From Saccharina japonica (taxonomy: Eukaryota > Sar > Phaeophyceae > Laminariales > Laminariaceae), in assembly GCA_008828725.1 (NCBI GenBank), contig MEHQ01001058.1, positions 442,071 to 506,070 on the forward strand: a stretch of DNA of 64,000 bases, written 5' to 3'. The notes under the pieces are model-generated. The model was not told the DNA's origin. It made no database searches and saw only the letters and a program-made list of their open reading frames with translations. Shown here in pieces: positions 1 to 11,992 of the stretch (positions within the stretch are counted from its first letter, which is position 1; every line of letters begins with the position of its first letter). A program made the translations under genes and the position numbers.

Positions 1-41
1 CCCCCCCCCGCCGCCGACGCCGCCGCCGCCGCCGACATCAG

Positions 42-815
42 GCCGTGCGCGCCCTAGTGCAAGCCGGGGCCGACCCAACCTCGGAGAACTCTAAGGGGCA
101 GACGCCGCTTGACCTAGCCAGCACGGCAGAGGTAAAGGCTGCGCTTGCCGGAGAGCCGGCGCCGACAGCCACCCCACCTTCGTCAGGCGGTACCGGCGGG
201 GCGGGCGGGGATGATGCCCCGGGAGATACTATCCCAAGAGGTGCCCCCGGAGATACCGCGGTACTACACGGTGGAAATGGAGCTCCAACAGAGGGGGAGG
301 CGGTAGCACTAGCGGGGGCGGGGGTGGCGACGGCAGCAGCGGCTGCTAAGGATGGCGTTCCAGTGGCGGGGGCGAAAGGGGACGGGGCCAAACAAGAAAA
401 CGGAGCCAAGCAAGGCGAGGGAGGAGCTAAGGACCGAGAGCAGAAGGAGCTGGGAGGCGAAGGTGGGGGAGACAACAACGCCCCAGGGAGCGGAAGGGCC
501 CCTGAAGGAGTTGCAGTGGGTATAGAGGCGGGAGCTGAACCGGGAGGGGTTTTGGCCGTACCGGGATCGAACGGGACCGGAAATGGGAAAGACGGCGCTA
601 GCGAGGGAATTCGAGCAGGGGGGGGAGGAGCAGGAGGAGCCGAAGGAGTTGCGATGGGAGGAGGGGCTTCTGCCGAGGGCGGGGCGAGAAAGGTCGGAAG
701 CCTCGCGGAGAGGCGCCGGAAGAGGCGGAAGCGGGCGCAGGAGCAGGCGGCAGGCCAGACGGGGGGGGGGGGAGGGGTTAGCCTTTCGCACTTGGATGGG
801 GACGAGGGCGTGTGA
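42..815 (+). CDS. Ankyrin-repeat protein, last exon (5' part lies outside the window)
   Basis: A 3' splice site (pyrimidine-rich tract ending in acatcag) stands at 41/42, and the frame is open from there to TGA at 813-815. The first residues (AVRALVQAGADPTSENSKG, then QTPLDLA) match an ankyrin repeat: the A-x-x-L-V-x-x-GADP helix-turn part followed by GQTPLDLA. Ankyrin repeats mediate protein-protein contacts, and upstream repeats probably lie before position 1. After about residue 35 the protein becomes a Gly/Ala/Glu/Lys low-complexity tail that ends with a basic RRRKRRKR stretch near the C terminus, possibly a nuclear signal. There is no ATG at the start, which fits an internal acceptor. 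The antisense ORFs over the same bases are compositional shadows. The fold assignment is good for the first 35 residues, and the function is unknown. Confidence 0.75.
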   Translation, partial: AVRALVQAGADPTSENSKGQTPLDLASTAEVKAALAGEPAPTATPPSSGGTGGAGGDDAPGDTIPRGAPGDTAVLHGGNGAPTEGEAVALAGAGVATAAAAAKDGVPVAGAKGDGAKQENGAKQGEGGAKDREQKELGGEGGGDNNAPGSGRAPEGVAVGIEAGAEPGGVLAVPGSNGTGNGKDGASEGIRAGGGGAGGAEGVAMGGGASAEGGARKVGSLAERRRKRRKRAQEQAAGQTGGGGGVSLSHLDGDEGV

Positions 816-1727
816 GTGGCTTTTGCCTCCCTGACTGTGTGCGTGTGCCTTTGTGTTTGGTTTTGTTTTGTTTTTGTGAGGCTTTGTTGTGTAGGGTGGC
901 ATGCCCCGGAGGAGGCTGTGTACTCATCGTCATGCATGGCCGACCTAGTCGTATGATCATAGACCCTCGCATCCCCTATATGTACAATACTTGGACGGAG
1001 GGTGGGCGGGGGGGTTGTTTGTGTTGTGTGGGGTGGTGTTTTTTTTGTGATGGGCGCATGAACTCGTTGACTTCTTATGTCGGTTGTGATAGACCGATGG
1101 AGATTTTTCGATTTTTCCCGTAACTTTTATTTTCGTTTAATTTTCGTTTTTTGCTTTTTTGACACGTCTGGTGTTTTGTGTACAGCAATACTTCGTGTTT
1201 TGGCCTTCGCACTTTGCACAACCGGTTTCCGGGGGGGGAGAGGGGGAGGGAGAGTGCATTATTTGCGGCTTGGCGTTAGTTGCGCGTGTGGCAACGCTCT
1301 GTTGACTTGTGTCCAACAAGTTGTTATTTTTTTTGTTGGGCCAGAGAAAACTGCGTAAATCGTTATATGCAGCGGCGTATATGCAGCGGTCGCACCCTGG
1401 TCGCACCGTTATTTTTTTTCTCGGCATTTTCTCCGTGATCCTGGCGACACGAGATCGCGTAGTGTTTGTGTGTTTGTAGTCGTGGAGGGTTTGGACGGGG
1501 AAGGGCGTGCTGCCGCCTGGAATCCTCTCCACGTGCGTGGATACGTTGCGTCATTCTGTACCGCCACGTGTCCAACCTCAATTTTCTTTTTGTTCACGGT
1601 GCAAAAAAAAGATGCACGTAGAACGACGATGAGCTTCGAACTAACTTTCGTCATGTACTGAAGTATTTGTCGATCTCACAGCAGCTGGGGTTGTTGATGC
1701 TGTTGTTCTTCGTTCTTCGTTTTTTTT
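816..1727. other. Downstream region of the ankyrin gene, no further gene seen
   Basis: This T/G-rich stretch probably holds the 3' UTR of the ankyrin gene and then intergenic DNA. It contains one fragment of the poly(C)-tailed repeat family. The short ORFs here show no family signature. Confidence 0.5.
917..995 (-). repeat. Poly(C)-tailed repeat family A, 3' fragment
   Basis: On the minus strand this matches the 3' end of the family: the segment that reads gtgtactcat, then catgcatggcc, then tagaccctcgcatccc on the plus strand. It is diverged and lacks a long homopolymer. Confidence 0.6.
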
Positions 1728-2000
1728 TGTGCGAAAGTCGAGCAAAAGCTCTTTCGCTGCTGAAAATGTTATATGTCAAGCGAGCGCCTTTGCACCGTCA
1801 TAAAGTCGCGAGAAAAACCTTTCCTTTTTTTTTCGTTTCCTTTTGCCTTTTTCATCCGGCTCAAGTCGAGAGAAAGCGTTTTTTCCGGCGAAAAGTTGAA
1901 CGAAAGCCTTCTTCATCGGCGGAAAGTCGGCGGGAAAAAGCCGTATCCCCCCTTTCCCCCTCTCCCTGCGCGCAAAGTCGGGCGGAAGCCGTCCCCCGGT
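1728..2000 (+). repeat. Degenerate minisatellite with AAAGTCG-x-GNGAAAGC core
   Basis: Six loosely spaced units share an AAAGTCGNGNGAAAGC-like core, near 1731, 1802, 1862, 1889, 1919 and 1971. They are separated by variable T-rich or C-rich spacers of about 27-70 bases. Confidence 0.55.
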
Positions 2001-2016
2001 TACATAGTAGCTTGTA

Positions 2017-2321
2017 CCCATTGCTGTCTCTGGAAGTGGCCACACTGCAGAACACGAATCAGTTCATTCGAAACTGTCATCCATTGCACGCCCGCCTCGC
2101 AAGCGGTTCTTAGTAGGATGCAGCTCACCCTTCATGCGGCTCGCCCAACGCCTCACGGCGCTTCGTGCTCGGTGCAAGCAATGTATGCTTAGTCGGTGAA
2201 AACCCGACGTGCTCCGTCCCGGCATTGTAGAGATGCGAGGAAGGGTCTATGGTCTTAAGACTACGGCCATGGATGACATGAGTATCATACCCCCGCCCCC
2301 TCGCCCCACCCCCCCCCCCCC
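2017..2321 (+). repeat. Poly(C)-tailed repeat family A, longest copy
   Basis: It starts near ctctggaagtggccac and runs through the shared blocks aagcggttcttagtaggatg, cctcacggcgcttcgtgc, cggtgaaaacccgacg, ccgtcccggcattgtag and actacggccatg. It ends in a C-rich tract at 2290-2321. The same order of blocks is seen at 45779-46040. Confidence 0.8.
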
Positions 2322-3282
2322 TGCGTGGTTGCGTGTGACGTACTCGTAGTTGACGTGCGCATGAATCGTACTTCTGTGCACGAATGAAGGTCACGAACGT
2401 TTTGTTTTCTTGTTTTTTTCGTTGCAGCTCGTACACAGAACAGGGGGCTGGAGTTATGTTGCAGTGCTTGCTATTGATATTTTAGTCATATCGTACCAAA
2501 AGTAACAACTACCCCTGGTATACTGTATACTGGTATACCAGGTATATACTGGTCTATAGCATTTTTTGGTGGCGATACTGCCCTTGTATGACGCATTTTT
2601 CCTTTGGTGCTGGTCATGTTTCCTTTTTTTTGCCGTTCTTTTTTGTTGGGAGTGTTTAGTTTTTGGTCTCGCTACGTACTCGCCTTGCGTGCTGTATGGT
2701 ATGATGCGTCGCGTTTGTGATCTCATCGCATGGCCAAAATAAAAGGTAAATATATACGTACCTCATTCCCCCCCACGTCGGTCGTTTAAAAAAAAATGTA
2801 CCGGGCACACATAATGATATGTACCCTTTCCCCAGTGTCGGTCGTTCGGAAGTGGCCACGAGCAGCTGTATCAATAGTGATGCAAAACGACAGCATTATT
2901 GGTAGTAGTAGTAGGTACTGACTGCAGCAAGCAGTGTGAGGAGTATTGATAGCAAATGGTAAGGAGGGTAACACACAGCACCACTGCGGCAGCTGTTGTA
3001 GCAGCACTTGAAAGGTGGTGATGTTATTTCCCCCGGCTCACCACCTCCCTCCCTCCCTCCCTCCCTCCTCTTGCTTGCTAACGGTAGAGTGGCTTTAGCA
3101 GTAGCAAGCAGTACGTACGTACGTAGACGTAAAGTCGGCGTCAACAAGGACAATTCTACGAGCGATAATGCGTTACATTAGTCTAGATTTGGGGCAGCAA
3201 CGCTTCTCTCTAATATACCAGGTATCTACCAGTACCAGGTATGTATGGTTCCAAGGGTGTGTTTAGTAAGGTATCTACTCTT
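2322..3282. other. Intergenic, simple repeats only
   Basis: No gene was recognised. It contains nested copies of the near-palindrome TACCAGGTA/TATACTGG (2485-2555 and 3219-3243), a (CCTC)n run near 3045-3067 and a (TACG)n run near 3112-3125. Confidence 0.5.
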
Positions 3283-3410
3283 GATGTACCCGGGTGTCTG
3301 TCCGGGTATGGTACCCGGGTATATACCCGGGTATATACCCGGGCATGATACACGGGTATATACCCTACCCGGGTATGACAAACACAACCAGGTCTGGTAC
3401 CCGGGTACCC
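3283..3410. repeat. Array of the palindrome TACCCGGGTA
   Basis: At least six perfect or near-perfect copies of TACCCGGGTA or CCCGGGTATA occur in about 125 bases. Because the unit is self-complementary, the array can fold on itself. Confidence 0.8.
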
Positions 3411-3702
3411 TTACGTCGTATAGTAATTACTATTAATATTAATATTAATACTACGTACTACTTTGAAGTAAATAATACCAACAGTAGTACCCCTCGATTG
3501 AGACTGAGATTAAGGGGGTCGGGTCGGTGGACTAGATTGGATCGGCGGCTATTTGCTGTTTTAGCGCGCGCGTTTTATTTTTTATTTCTTGTGAACGCGC
3601 GTGTGCTGGGGGCGGCGGGCTGGGGGGGGGGGCAGACGTCAGGAGCTACCAGTATGCCCAGCAAACGATTTTCGAAAAATAGAATTGCCTGGTTGTTGGG
3701 TG

Positions 3703-3813
3703 TTTTTGCTTTGTTGCGGGGGGGGGGGGGGGTTTGCTTTGTTGCGGGGGGGGGGGGGGGTTTGCTTTGTTGCGGGGGGGGGGGGGGGTTTGCTTTGTTG
3801 CGGGGGGGGGGGG
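3703..3813 (+). repeat. Four tandem 28-bp units, TTTGCTTTGTTGC + G(11-14)
   Basis: Four successive units each carry the same 13-base head followed by 11-14 G. They offer strong G-quadruplex potential on the plus strand. Confidence 0.85.
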
Positions 3814-6540
3814 ATGGTACTACGTACGTACCGGTGTATAATAGTGTGGCCGTGTGGTTTTGTTTTCGATTTTTATTTTTGCTTCCCCCCCCTCCCCCAT
3901 CCCCCGGTTTTTGACCGACGGCGTTGCAAGGTGGCGTGAGAGGGAAAAGAGAGAGGGAGAGAGCGAGAGATCTATTCTCAGAAGCTTGGAGCACGGAATG
4001 AACTAAAAAGTCAAAGCTGGTTGATCTCTCCTTTGGTAAATTCAGCGTATATCTACTGGTAGTATACTGGTATTATATATGGTATCGACCGGTACAGTAA
4101 ACAGCCAGGGGCCAAGGGCGGTGTGTTCGCGTTTTCGCTTCCTAAATTGCAGCAGCGGCAGCAGGAGCAGCAGCAGCGTGCGATGCCCGAAACCCGGAGT
4201 ATCTAATGTCTCATGTCGCCCGAGTCCCGAGCCTCTTACAGTACGTAGCCGCCGGATGTATGCATGTATCTTCCTATATATGATCATGATACGATCACAT
4301 TATACGATCATACTTGGACCGGGAGTGCGCCGCGCGAGAGAAATCATAGATCCATAAAAACAAAATACGGCAGCTCTTATTCTGTGAGGCCTTGAACAAA
4401 ATATTTGTGGCCGCGGGAGAGATAGAGCCAGGCAGCTAGGGAGTCAGTCGGCAGACCGCTTCCAAGTTCGGAGTCCCGTCCAGCCGCCTCTGGATTTTTT
4501 CGCGACCGATTTTTTTTGTTTATTATTCTTCCGGTTTTTTTTGTTTCGGTTGCCTCGGATTTGGGTCTTTGGAGGGTTCGGGTTTTCGGGGATTCGGAGG
4601 TTCTTGGTTCGGCACTCTCTGGGTTTGGATTCTTGGGATGGAGCTGTAATCGCTGAACTGGGAAAAAAAACATTTTGGTTGGTTCAGGATGATTTTGATC
4701 TGGCGAGGTCTTAATGCTACCATGCGATATATTGATAAAAAAAACGTGCCAGCGGTCAGTGTTTAGGTTATTGTTGTTAGTCTAATATAATAGTCTACAT
4801 ATTACAGAATACGGGTACAGCAGTACCTCGTATACACACGTATTTAGTGCAGTTCAGAGCACTGCTGTTACATACAGCAGTACCAGGTAATATTTCGTGC
4901 AGTTCAGAGCACTATTATTAATAGAATACCTGGTATATGGTATTATATGATATGTGGTTGGTTGCCTGCCCATTAGGGAAAAGAAGATCTAAGATTTTCT
5001 GTACTCGGAACTCGTATCGCCACGGGTCGGCCGCGGGTCGGGGGGGGGGGGGAAGGAGGGATGGGGGGGGGAGGTTCCATGATCTGAATTTGAATTTTGG
5101 ATTGTGGATTTTTGTTGTTGGCGCTTCTGCCCGAGAAAGGTTTCCAATTTCCAGCTCTGATTTTTTAATTTCCAGCTCTGAATTTTTATTTTTCACAAGA
5201 ATGGAAGGAGAAAGAAAAAAAAAACATTTTGATATTTGAGATTTGAGAATTGTGAATTGGGGACTGCATCCGCGGATCGGATCGGATGTTGTTCCTCCAT
5301 CCATCGGTGGCGGTTGGAAGCGAGATCTGAGATCTTTCAACCTGCCTATTGGCCCGGTTTCTATACGCAATGAAAAAGGAGGAATGTGGATATATACTGT
5401 TCGGTTTCATTCGCACGCGGGTTTTTTTGGAGTTTTCCCACCCAGCCTTGGACTCCCCCCGCCAGCGCTCGCGGGGGGAGGGGAGGGGGGGCGGGGAAGA
5501 GCACAAACCAGAGAACGGAGGCATTTTGCACTCGTGACGCACCAAATAATATAATAAAAATCAAGAAAAAAAGTGGCGAATTCTGGTGGCTTATCATCGT
5601 CGTCCTTACTTGCACTGCTGTCCGCCTGGTATGCTGTATACTATAGTTCGACTTTGTTGTGGTGACTCATTGTGGGACTTGAGGTGTGGCTAGGTGTGGT
5701 CTGCTGTTTTTTTTTCCCAAGCTGTGTTTTTTTTTCGTTGCTTTGTGACGATGACACGCGGATGGCAGCTTAGCTGGAGCAACAGCAAGAAAATAAAAAA
5801 AGAGGCTCATGATGAATGGGTTTACATATTAAGCTGTGGGGGGTTCGTTGTCTTTTTTTTATCGATGACTCCGATTGGCAGCAGCAGCAGCAGCAAAACA
5901 TAAGCGGCTCATGTTAATTAAACGAGGCTCATGATGCATCAACTTACCTGTAAAAAAAATACTCATGTACCAGGGACAAAATAAGCAGTGAAAAGAAACG
6001 AACTATTATTTGTATTACATCTCTCGGTTTCCGCCAGAAACGAGAGAACAGCAGCAGCAATACCTGGTAAGCCACAGCACCAGCCCAAGCGAAGATAGGC
6101 ATATACATAGCTTGCGTAAGGGTGTTGTGCGAGGTGTCAAATAAATAGTATTCATAGCGTCATATCATACAGCGGTACTGACAACAGATGGAAAGGAGAC
6201 AGACAAGACCATATGACACATAATAAAATAAAAAAACAGGCAGGCGCGCTTGACTACTGCCGACGCTCCTTTTGCAGTTTGTCCGTTTCAAAGGGTTCGA
6301 AACGCAAGAAGACAAAGAATAATAGCGCCACCGCCGCTGTGGATGTTGGCGTGTGAAGAAAAAAAAATAAAAAATCATCGATGTACCGCGACCCACTCGT
6401 GGGTGGGTGCGTGCGTCTGTACGTCCCCAAAAAATCGGGGACGACGACAGCAGTTTTTATGCAAACGTATATGGATTATTTGATACAAGTTAAGTGTAAC
6501 ACGCACTATTAGCTATATCCAAAGTTATCGTCTCTCCTCA
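3814..6540. other. Gene-poor block
   Basis: No ORF here shows a recognisable family, codon-like composition or clear splice context. It contains G/C homopolymers (5041-5052), A/T-rich runs and scattered TACCWGGTA palindromes (near 4880, 4926 and 6061). Confidence 0.45.
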
Positions 6541-7016
6541 TGCCGCCGCCCACTGCCCGTTCCCACCGAAATGAAAGCGGGGACAAAACCAACCCATCCC
6601 CTTCGAAACGCCTCATCCTCTCTCTCCCCCTTCGATCGTCGCGTCGTTTCTCACCGTTCTTTCGAAACTTACAACCTCGCTAACCGTCACCCACCACCAC
6701 CGCCACCACTCCTCCATCGTAATCGACTCATCTTCCCCCGAAACTAGTGCAGCACACATCACCTCACCGCGAGGGAGGAAGGAAGAACGGAATCCAATTA
6801 TCAGCGAAGCACCCCGTTATGCCCAAAAGCCAGACCATGCCAACCAACCTCACTCATCACCCACCGACTGGTCGCCTCGAAATGCGTGTCTGAGAAAAAG
6901 CCTATACAACGACTATAGAGCTATTACTGCTACGTACCAAACCTCACATGACATTGTCCCGCGCCACAGACATAATAACCAAAAAATGAAAAAACGACAA
7001 CTCGTAGACAACCCCC

Positions 7017-7047
<31 letters not shown>

Positions 7048-9710
7048 CGCCTGTTCGGATCTCCTTTTTTTGTCTTGATCTAATATGATGGAGGGTATGG
7101 TATGGTAGTTGCCTAAGGACGGAAGCGCGCTGGCGCCTATAATACGTGGCAACCCCTCCCCCCCACCCTCGACAGGCAAGAAGAAAGCGAGGCAGGAAAT
7201 AATGGACAAACTGCGCATCTTAATCTCCCTCTCCTTTCGAATCTCAATCTTCCTCTCCCTTCTTGTCTGTAGAGACAAGGGAGCAGTCGATGCCGGAAAA
7301 AAAAAAAGCAAAAAAGGCAAAAACAAACACCACCACCAACAAAAATAAAATTAGCAGGCTGCCGTCTGACAGACTGTATGGCTGTCTAGTCCATAGCGTA
7401 GAGTATAAATGTACCGGGTAGTTTATCGCCAGCGAGACCAGACAGTCAACCAATCAAACAAGAGCAGAACAACGCCTACGTACTGTAAATATATATATTT
7501 ATATATATCGCCCGTAACGTACACCGAGCTGTCACAAAACAAAGAAAAAAAAAAGTACACAAAACACACAAAAACACACACGCACGCGTATGTAGTAGTA
7601 TATAGTAGTAGTAGTACTGGTGGACGGCCGGGGGATGCTGGAACATGAAACCCGCACCACCCCCGCCTCCGCCTCGAAATCACCGCCTCTTTTATTACCG
7701 CGGGGGGAGCCCGAACTTAGTGTATACCTGGTAGTACTAGTGAAACACGCCTCATTCCAACTCTCTCAACACGACACAAAAAAAAACCCACGACGCACTC
7801 ACACGCACAATATTATCAACCATGTTACCAGTCATGCATGCACATTCATCCTCGTAATCACCACCTTCTCCCCAAAATCACGAAACACGCCAGCTTGGAA
7901 CGAAAGAACGCAAAGACACACCGAGAAAAGATAATAGCATTTCCTCAGCTTAGCGCCGGCGGCGGTAGCGTGCGCGTTCGAGCGGCAGACAGATCACGAC
8001 TAAAGAAGAAGAGAAGGAGATATCGATGAACCCGACCCGACCCGACCCAACCCTCAATCAAAAAGGCGACTACGCCCACCACCCCGCCCCCCGCCCCCCC
8101 CCACCCCATGCAAAGCCTTCCATCCCCGCACACTCGACTGGACTGATAAGTCGGTTTGTCACCGGCAACCCGACGAGCGAGCACCTTGTTTGCTACAACA
8201 ACAGCAAAGCACCGTCCGTCCTTCGAGGACTAGCTAGTGCTTTCTCAACAAAGAGTGATGACACTACTAAGTTGCCGGCTCATTCCGGTCGACACAGACA
8301 AGACACGCACACGCACACACAACTACAAACAGAACAAAACCGGATACTGGGTATATAACCCTAGTTAGATAGAGACAGACAGATAGATTTATAGAAGAAA
8401 AAAAAGACTACAGCAGAGAGATCGATCGTATCATGGGAAGACAAGATTAGCACTCAAACGAAACACAACAGAAAGAAGAGGACGGAAGCACGCAGAACGA
8501 TAGCACGCGGGATAGACACCGGCTAATAAGAAAGAAAAAAAAAAACTGAAAACAACAGCAAAAAAAAACACACACACAAACACAGAGAGAGAAGAGACAA
8601 AAGCCAAACAAAAGCGTAACACCCCCCCCACCACCCGCGCACCTAAAAGCCCACACGCGGCGAACCAAAAGAAATTGTTCAAAAAACGGTCGAGCAGAAA
8701 ATTGAAAACACGCAAACTACAACAAACGTCATATTCTACTACTATGGCGACGATGTCGTCAATGAACCCAGGAAAGGCGCAAGCCCCCCCCATCACCACC
8801 CCCCCCCCCAGCGCACGTACGCGCAAATATTTTAGGGTGTGAGGAAGCTAACCGCGCACAGCTAACCAGCAAGGCTTGTCTTCTCCCGCTCTCACTACCC
8901 ATCACGCACGCAAACCCTCCTAAACCCTAGCATAACCCCCACCGTCGGCTGTTCCGGCCCCCAAGATTGCCGAACACACCGCGGAAGGGGGTGGGGTGAG
9001 GGGAGAGGGGGGGGGAAGGAGGGAGAGAGGGGACGAAACAAACCAAGCCCCTCCCCTCCTCCCCCCCCTCAAGTGCAACAAATAAGATCGTGCTATACAC
9101 GCAGAACCAACCAAAACCAACACCCTCCTCGACCCCAAAACCACCAAACCCTCTCCCCTTCCCCCCTCCCCGACCCCGCCCAGGCAAGGCCTATGTACAT
9201 CATCAAGAACGGTCCGAGCATTCTTTCCTTTTTTTTTTTGTCTTTGTCCTTTACTTACAACGAGAAAGGGGGGAGGGAAGGGGGGGGGGGGAGGGAGGGA
9301 GGGAGGGGCACGGCGGGCATGAAAACACCCAAACCACGCGCTGCGAAACTTTTTTTTTTTAACTTTCGCAACCCGTCCAAAACCCAAAACCAAAATTGCA
9401 CCAGCTGCTGTACACGGCGGGTTCCACTCGAAACTCTTCCAAAAGTGCGCGCGAGCGACGATAGGTTGAAAATCCCGAAACGAAACCCTTTTTAACCCTT
9501 TTATCCTTATATTAGTGCTCTCACCAGTACTCTCCTCACCTCTACCAAAAAGACATCATGAGTTTTCTCTCTCCTCCATTCTCTACTCTTGCCTCCCCGC
9601 TCTCTCCTCCAACGATCACGGGTGGGACACTCGGTCTGCAATCATTAATTAGATTATAGTTTGCAGTCTCCAAAAATCGCTTATGAGATAAGAAGGCAGG
9701 GGGAAAAGGA
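6541..9710. other. Gene-poor C/A-rich block
   Basis: This strand is C- and A-rich with poly(C) at 7012-7042, CA-rich runs and G-rich purine tracts (8995-9030, 9270-9310). The long hydrophobic antisense frame at 8431-8826 comes from A/C-rich low complexity and was not accepted. Confidence 0.45.
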
Positions 9711-9843
9711 GGGGGGGGGGGTGGGGTTTGGACCTGACTGAACATGCCCTGAACCCCTCCCCTCCCCGGGAGGGAGGGAGGGAGGGGGGGGGGGGGGTGG
9801 GGTTTGGACCTGACTGAACATGCCCTGAACCCCTCCCCTCCCC
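9711..9843 (+). repeat. Tandem duplication with G-tract
   Basis: A segment of about 47 bases that begins gtggggtttggacctgac and ends in cccctcccctcccc occurs twice, near 9720 and 9796, each time preceded by a G run. The period is about 76 bases. Confidence 0.85.
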
Positions 9844-10228
9844 TCAAGCACATCCCTGCTCCGCGTTGCGAGAAGAGAGAGCAAAGAGCAAGAAGAGCAC
9901 AGAGAAACAAGAAATCCAAAAGAGAAACGACAACAAAAAGAAGAGTCGACATCAACAACAACAACAACGGCAGACTCGTATCATACATATCATACGAGTA
10001 TAGTAGGCAATCAAGCCCAACACCCAAAAGGGGGAAAAAAAACGTTATTGTTATCATCATCACCATCATCGGACATCCTCTTCTTCTTCCTCCTCCTCCT
10101 CCCTCCTCCCGATCTTCGTCGTAGATTCATTTCAGCGCGACGAGGAAGAAGGAAGCCTTCCGTTCGCGATCAGAGGAAGAACAGCCAACCCCGTCTCCAC
10201 CACCACCACTGCCTCAATCTTGATCAAA

Positions 10229-11992
10229 TTATCTCCTGTTCTTCCACGGACCACCTTCGCGTACCCACTCATCATCCTCCTGGTGGCCAAAGGCGCTCTT
10301 ACGGCTGCGCTTGCGGGCAGCACCACCACCGCCCCCGGCAGCAGCAGCCACTACCGCCGCGAGACCCCCCCCCTCCTCGATCGCCGGAGGGGTAGAAGAC
10401 CTCGCAGCAGCAGCACCCCCAGCCCCAGCAGTCTCAAACGGCTTGCCGCAACTCCCGCTCGAGATCTCGTTCAGCTGCTGCTCCACCCCATCAGGGAAGT
10501 TGAGCTTGGCCCCCTCCGCAAAGTGCTGCAGCGCGGCGGCGTCATATGCACGCGCTGCGTCGAACTCACTGTCGAACACACCCAAGTACTTCTGCTTCCG
10601 TCCAATGTAGATCACTGCCCGCCACTTCCCAGCACGCGTGATGCAGACACCCTTGAACCTCGACTGCCCCCTGGGGCCACGGCGCCCCGAGGCCTGCACG
10701 CGGATCGGTGCCGGCGCCGATCCTCCAGGGACAGCGGACACCACCGCAGGGGAGGGCATGAAGACTGCTGGGGACGGGGTGGCTGTGGGGGGAAGGGGTT
10801 GGAGAGGCTTGAAGGTCGCGGGGGGGGGCGTTGCCGTTGCTGTTGATGTTGACGCGCGGTCGAGCATCCTCTGAGGAAGAGTAGCCAGCAGGCACGCAGC
10901 ATCGGCCGTGCTTCCGGAGTACGCCGGTCCTCCGCCAGCAACTTCGTCTCCCATTCCCATCCCACCTCCTCCTCCACCACCACCACCACGGCGGTGGGTG
11001 GGCTTGCGAGGCCCCAGCTCGGGGGACACGGAAGCAGCCAGTCCGGAGGGGAGGTATCTGTTGGCCCCGACGCTGGAGTGGTGGAGCGGGGAACGGTCGG
11101 CGTGGTGGTGGTGGTGGTGGTGGTGGTGCTCGAAGCGGGGCACAGCACGGGCCGCGGGCGGTTCGGGCACGCGTTCAGCCCGCTGGGCCCGAAGCTCGAG
11201 ATCTACCGCCCCAAGGAGATTCTCCCAGTCAGACTTCTTGCCCGCCTGCGCAGGAGACAGCTCCAGCGAGGCGCTGCACGCCAACACCGCCGAGGGAGAT
11301 GGAGATCTTGAGGGAACTTGCACCGCGGACACCCTGGGTCTCGAGCTGCAAGGCGGCTGGGCACGCTGCTGCTGCTGCTGCTGATGGTGGTGGCTCGCGG
11401 TAGAGCTGATGTTGGTGTCCTTCCGCCACCTGGAAGACGGAGCTTCCGCCGGATCATGGCAGGCAGGGGCTGAATTTGCGGAGCCTACTCCGGAGAAGTT
11501 GTTGCTGCAGGCGCAGTCGTACTGACAGCGGCAAGATTTTCGGGGCACGCGCGACGGCGCCCCGGGATCGTCGTACGCGAAGGTCTCCTTCACGGCATAG
11601 CCGTACCCGTGAGGGTAGATCGCGGGCATCTCTTGGGCGGTGTAGCCGCGGGGGTTGGGTGATTGGCGCTCGGTTTGACGTCCCTCCGACAGGTAACGGG
11701 CGGGCATGTGGTGGCTCGTTGAAAATCCGAACGAACGGCGGTCAGGCGCAGGATCTGAGGGGATGTTGCGCAGTATTGGGGACCTGGAGGAGGGACGGGG
11801 GGAGCGGAGGGGCGAGAGGGGGGGCAGGGACGGGGTGGGGCGTAAAGGTCCGGAGGGTGTGGGGGGCTGCTGGGCGATCTGCGCTGGAGCGCTGCGGAGC
11901 TGGAGGGGAGGGTATGGTTGGTGTGGTGTTCGAGATGGCGGAAAAAAACGAGACGTGTCTGAAGGGCATGTCCTACGCTGTCCAGTGATCAT
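10229..11992 (-). CDS. AP2/ERF-domain protein (putative DNA-binding transcription factor)
   Basis: A 587-residue ORF starts at ATG 11990-11992, with an in-frame TAA just upstream, and ends at TAA 10229-10231. Residues 444-501 (about 10490-10663) form one AP2 domain. They include SRFKGVCITRAGKWRAVIY in the DNA-contacting strands, KYLGVFDSEFDAARAYDAAA for the last strand and helix, and the closing KLNFPD. The usual WLG is YLG here. AP2 domains bind GC-rich DNA elements, so a nuclear role is inferred. The rest is low complexity: Pro/Ser-rich N terminus, a Cys cluster near residues 154-162, Gln (204-209) and His (289-297) runs, a Gly/Ala C-terminal region and a basic RKRSRKS near residue 560. Only one AP2 copy is present, unlike plant AP2-subfamily proteins. 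No intron is needed, but a 5' exon cannot be excluded. Confidence 0.85.
   Translation of the reverse strand: MITGQRRTCPSDTSRFFPPSRTPHQPYPPLQLRSAPAQIAQQPPTPSGPLRPTPSLPPLSPLRSPRPSSRSPILRNIPSDPAPDRRSFGFSTSHHMPARYLSEGRQTERQSPNPRGYTAQEMPAIYPHGYGYAVKETFAYDDPGAPSRVPRKSCRCQYDCACSNNFSGVGSANSAPACHDPAEAPSSRWRKDTNISSTASHHHQQQQQQRAQPPCSSRPRVSAVQVPSRSPSPSAVLACSASLELSPAQAGKKSDWENLLGAVDLELRAQRAERVPEPPAARAVPRFEHHHHHHHHHADRSPLHHSSVGANRYLPSGLAASVSPELGPRKPTHRRGGGGGGGGGMGMGDEVAGGGPAYSGSTADAACLLATLPQRMLDRASTSTATATPPPATFKPLQPLPPTATPSPAVFMPSPAVVSAVPGGSAPAPIRVQASGRRGPRGQSRFKGVCITRAGKWRAVIYIGRKQKYLGVFDSEFDAARAYDAAALQHFAEGAKLNFPDGVEQQLNEISSGSCGKPFETAGAGGAAAARSSTPPAIEEGGGLAAVVAAAAGGGGGAARKRSRKSAFGHQEDDEWVREGGPWKNRR

Noticed and set aside
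8431..8826. 131-residue hydrophobic minus-strand ORF resembling a membrane protein
   Set aside because: The hydrophobic residues follow from A/C-rich simple sequence (TTT and GTT codons in antisense). No domain and no splice context were seen.
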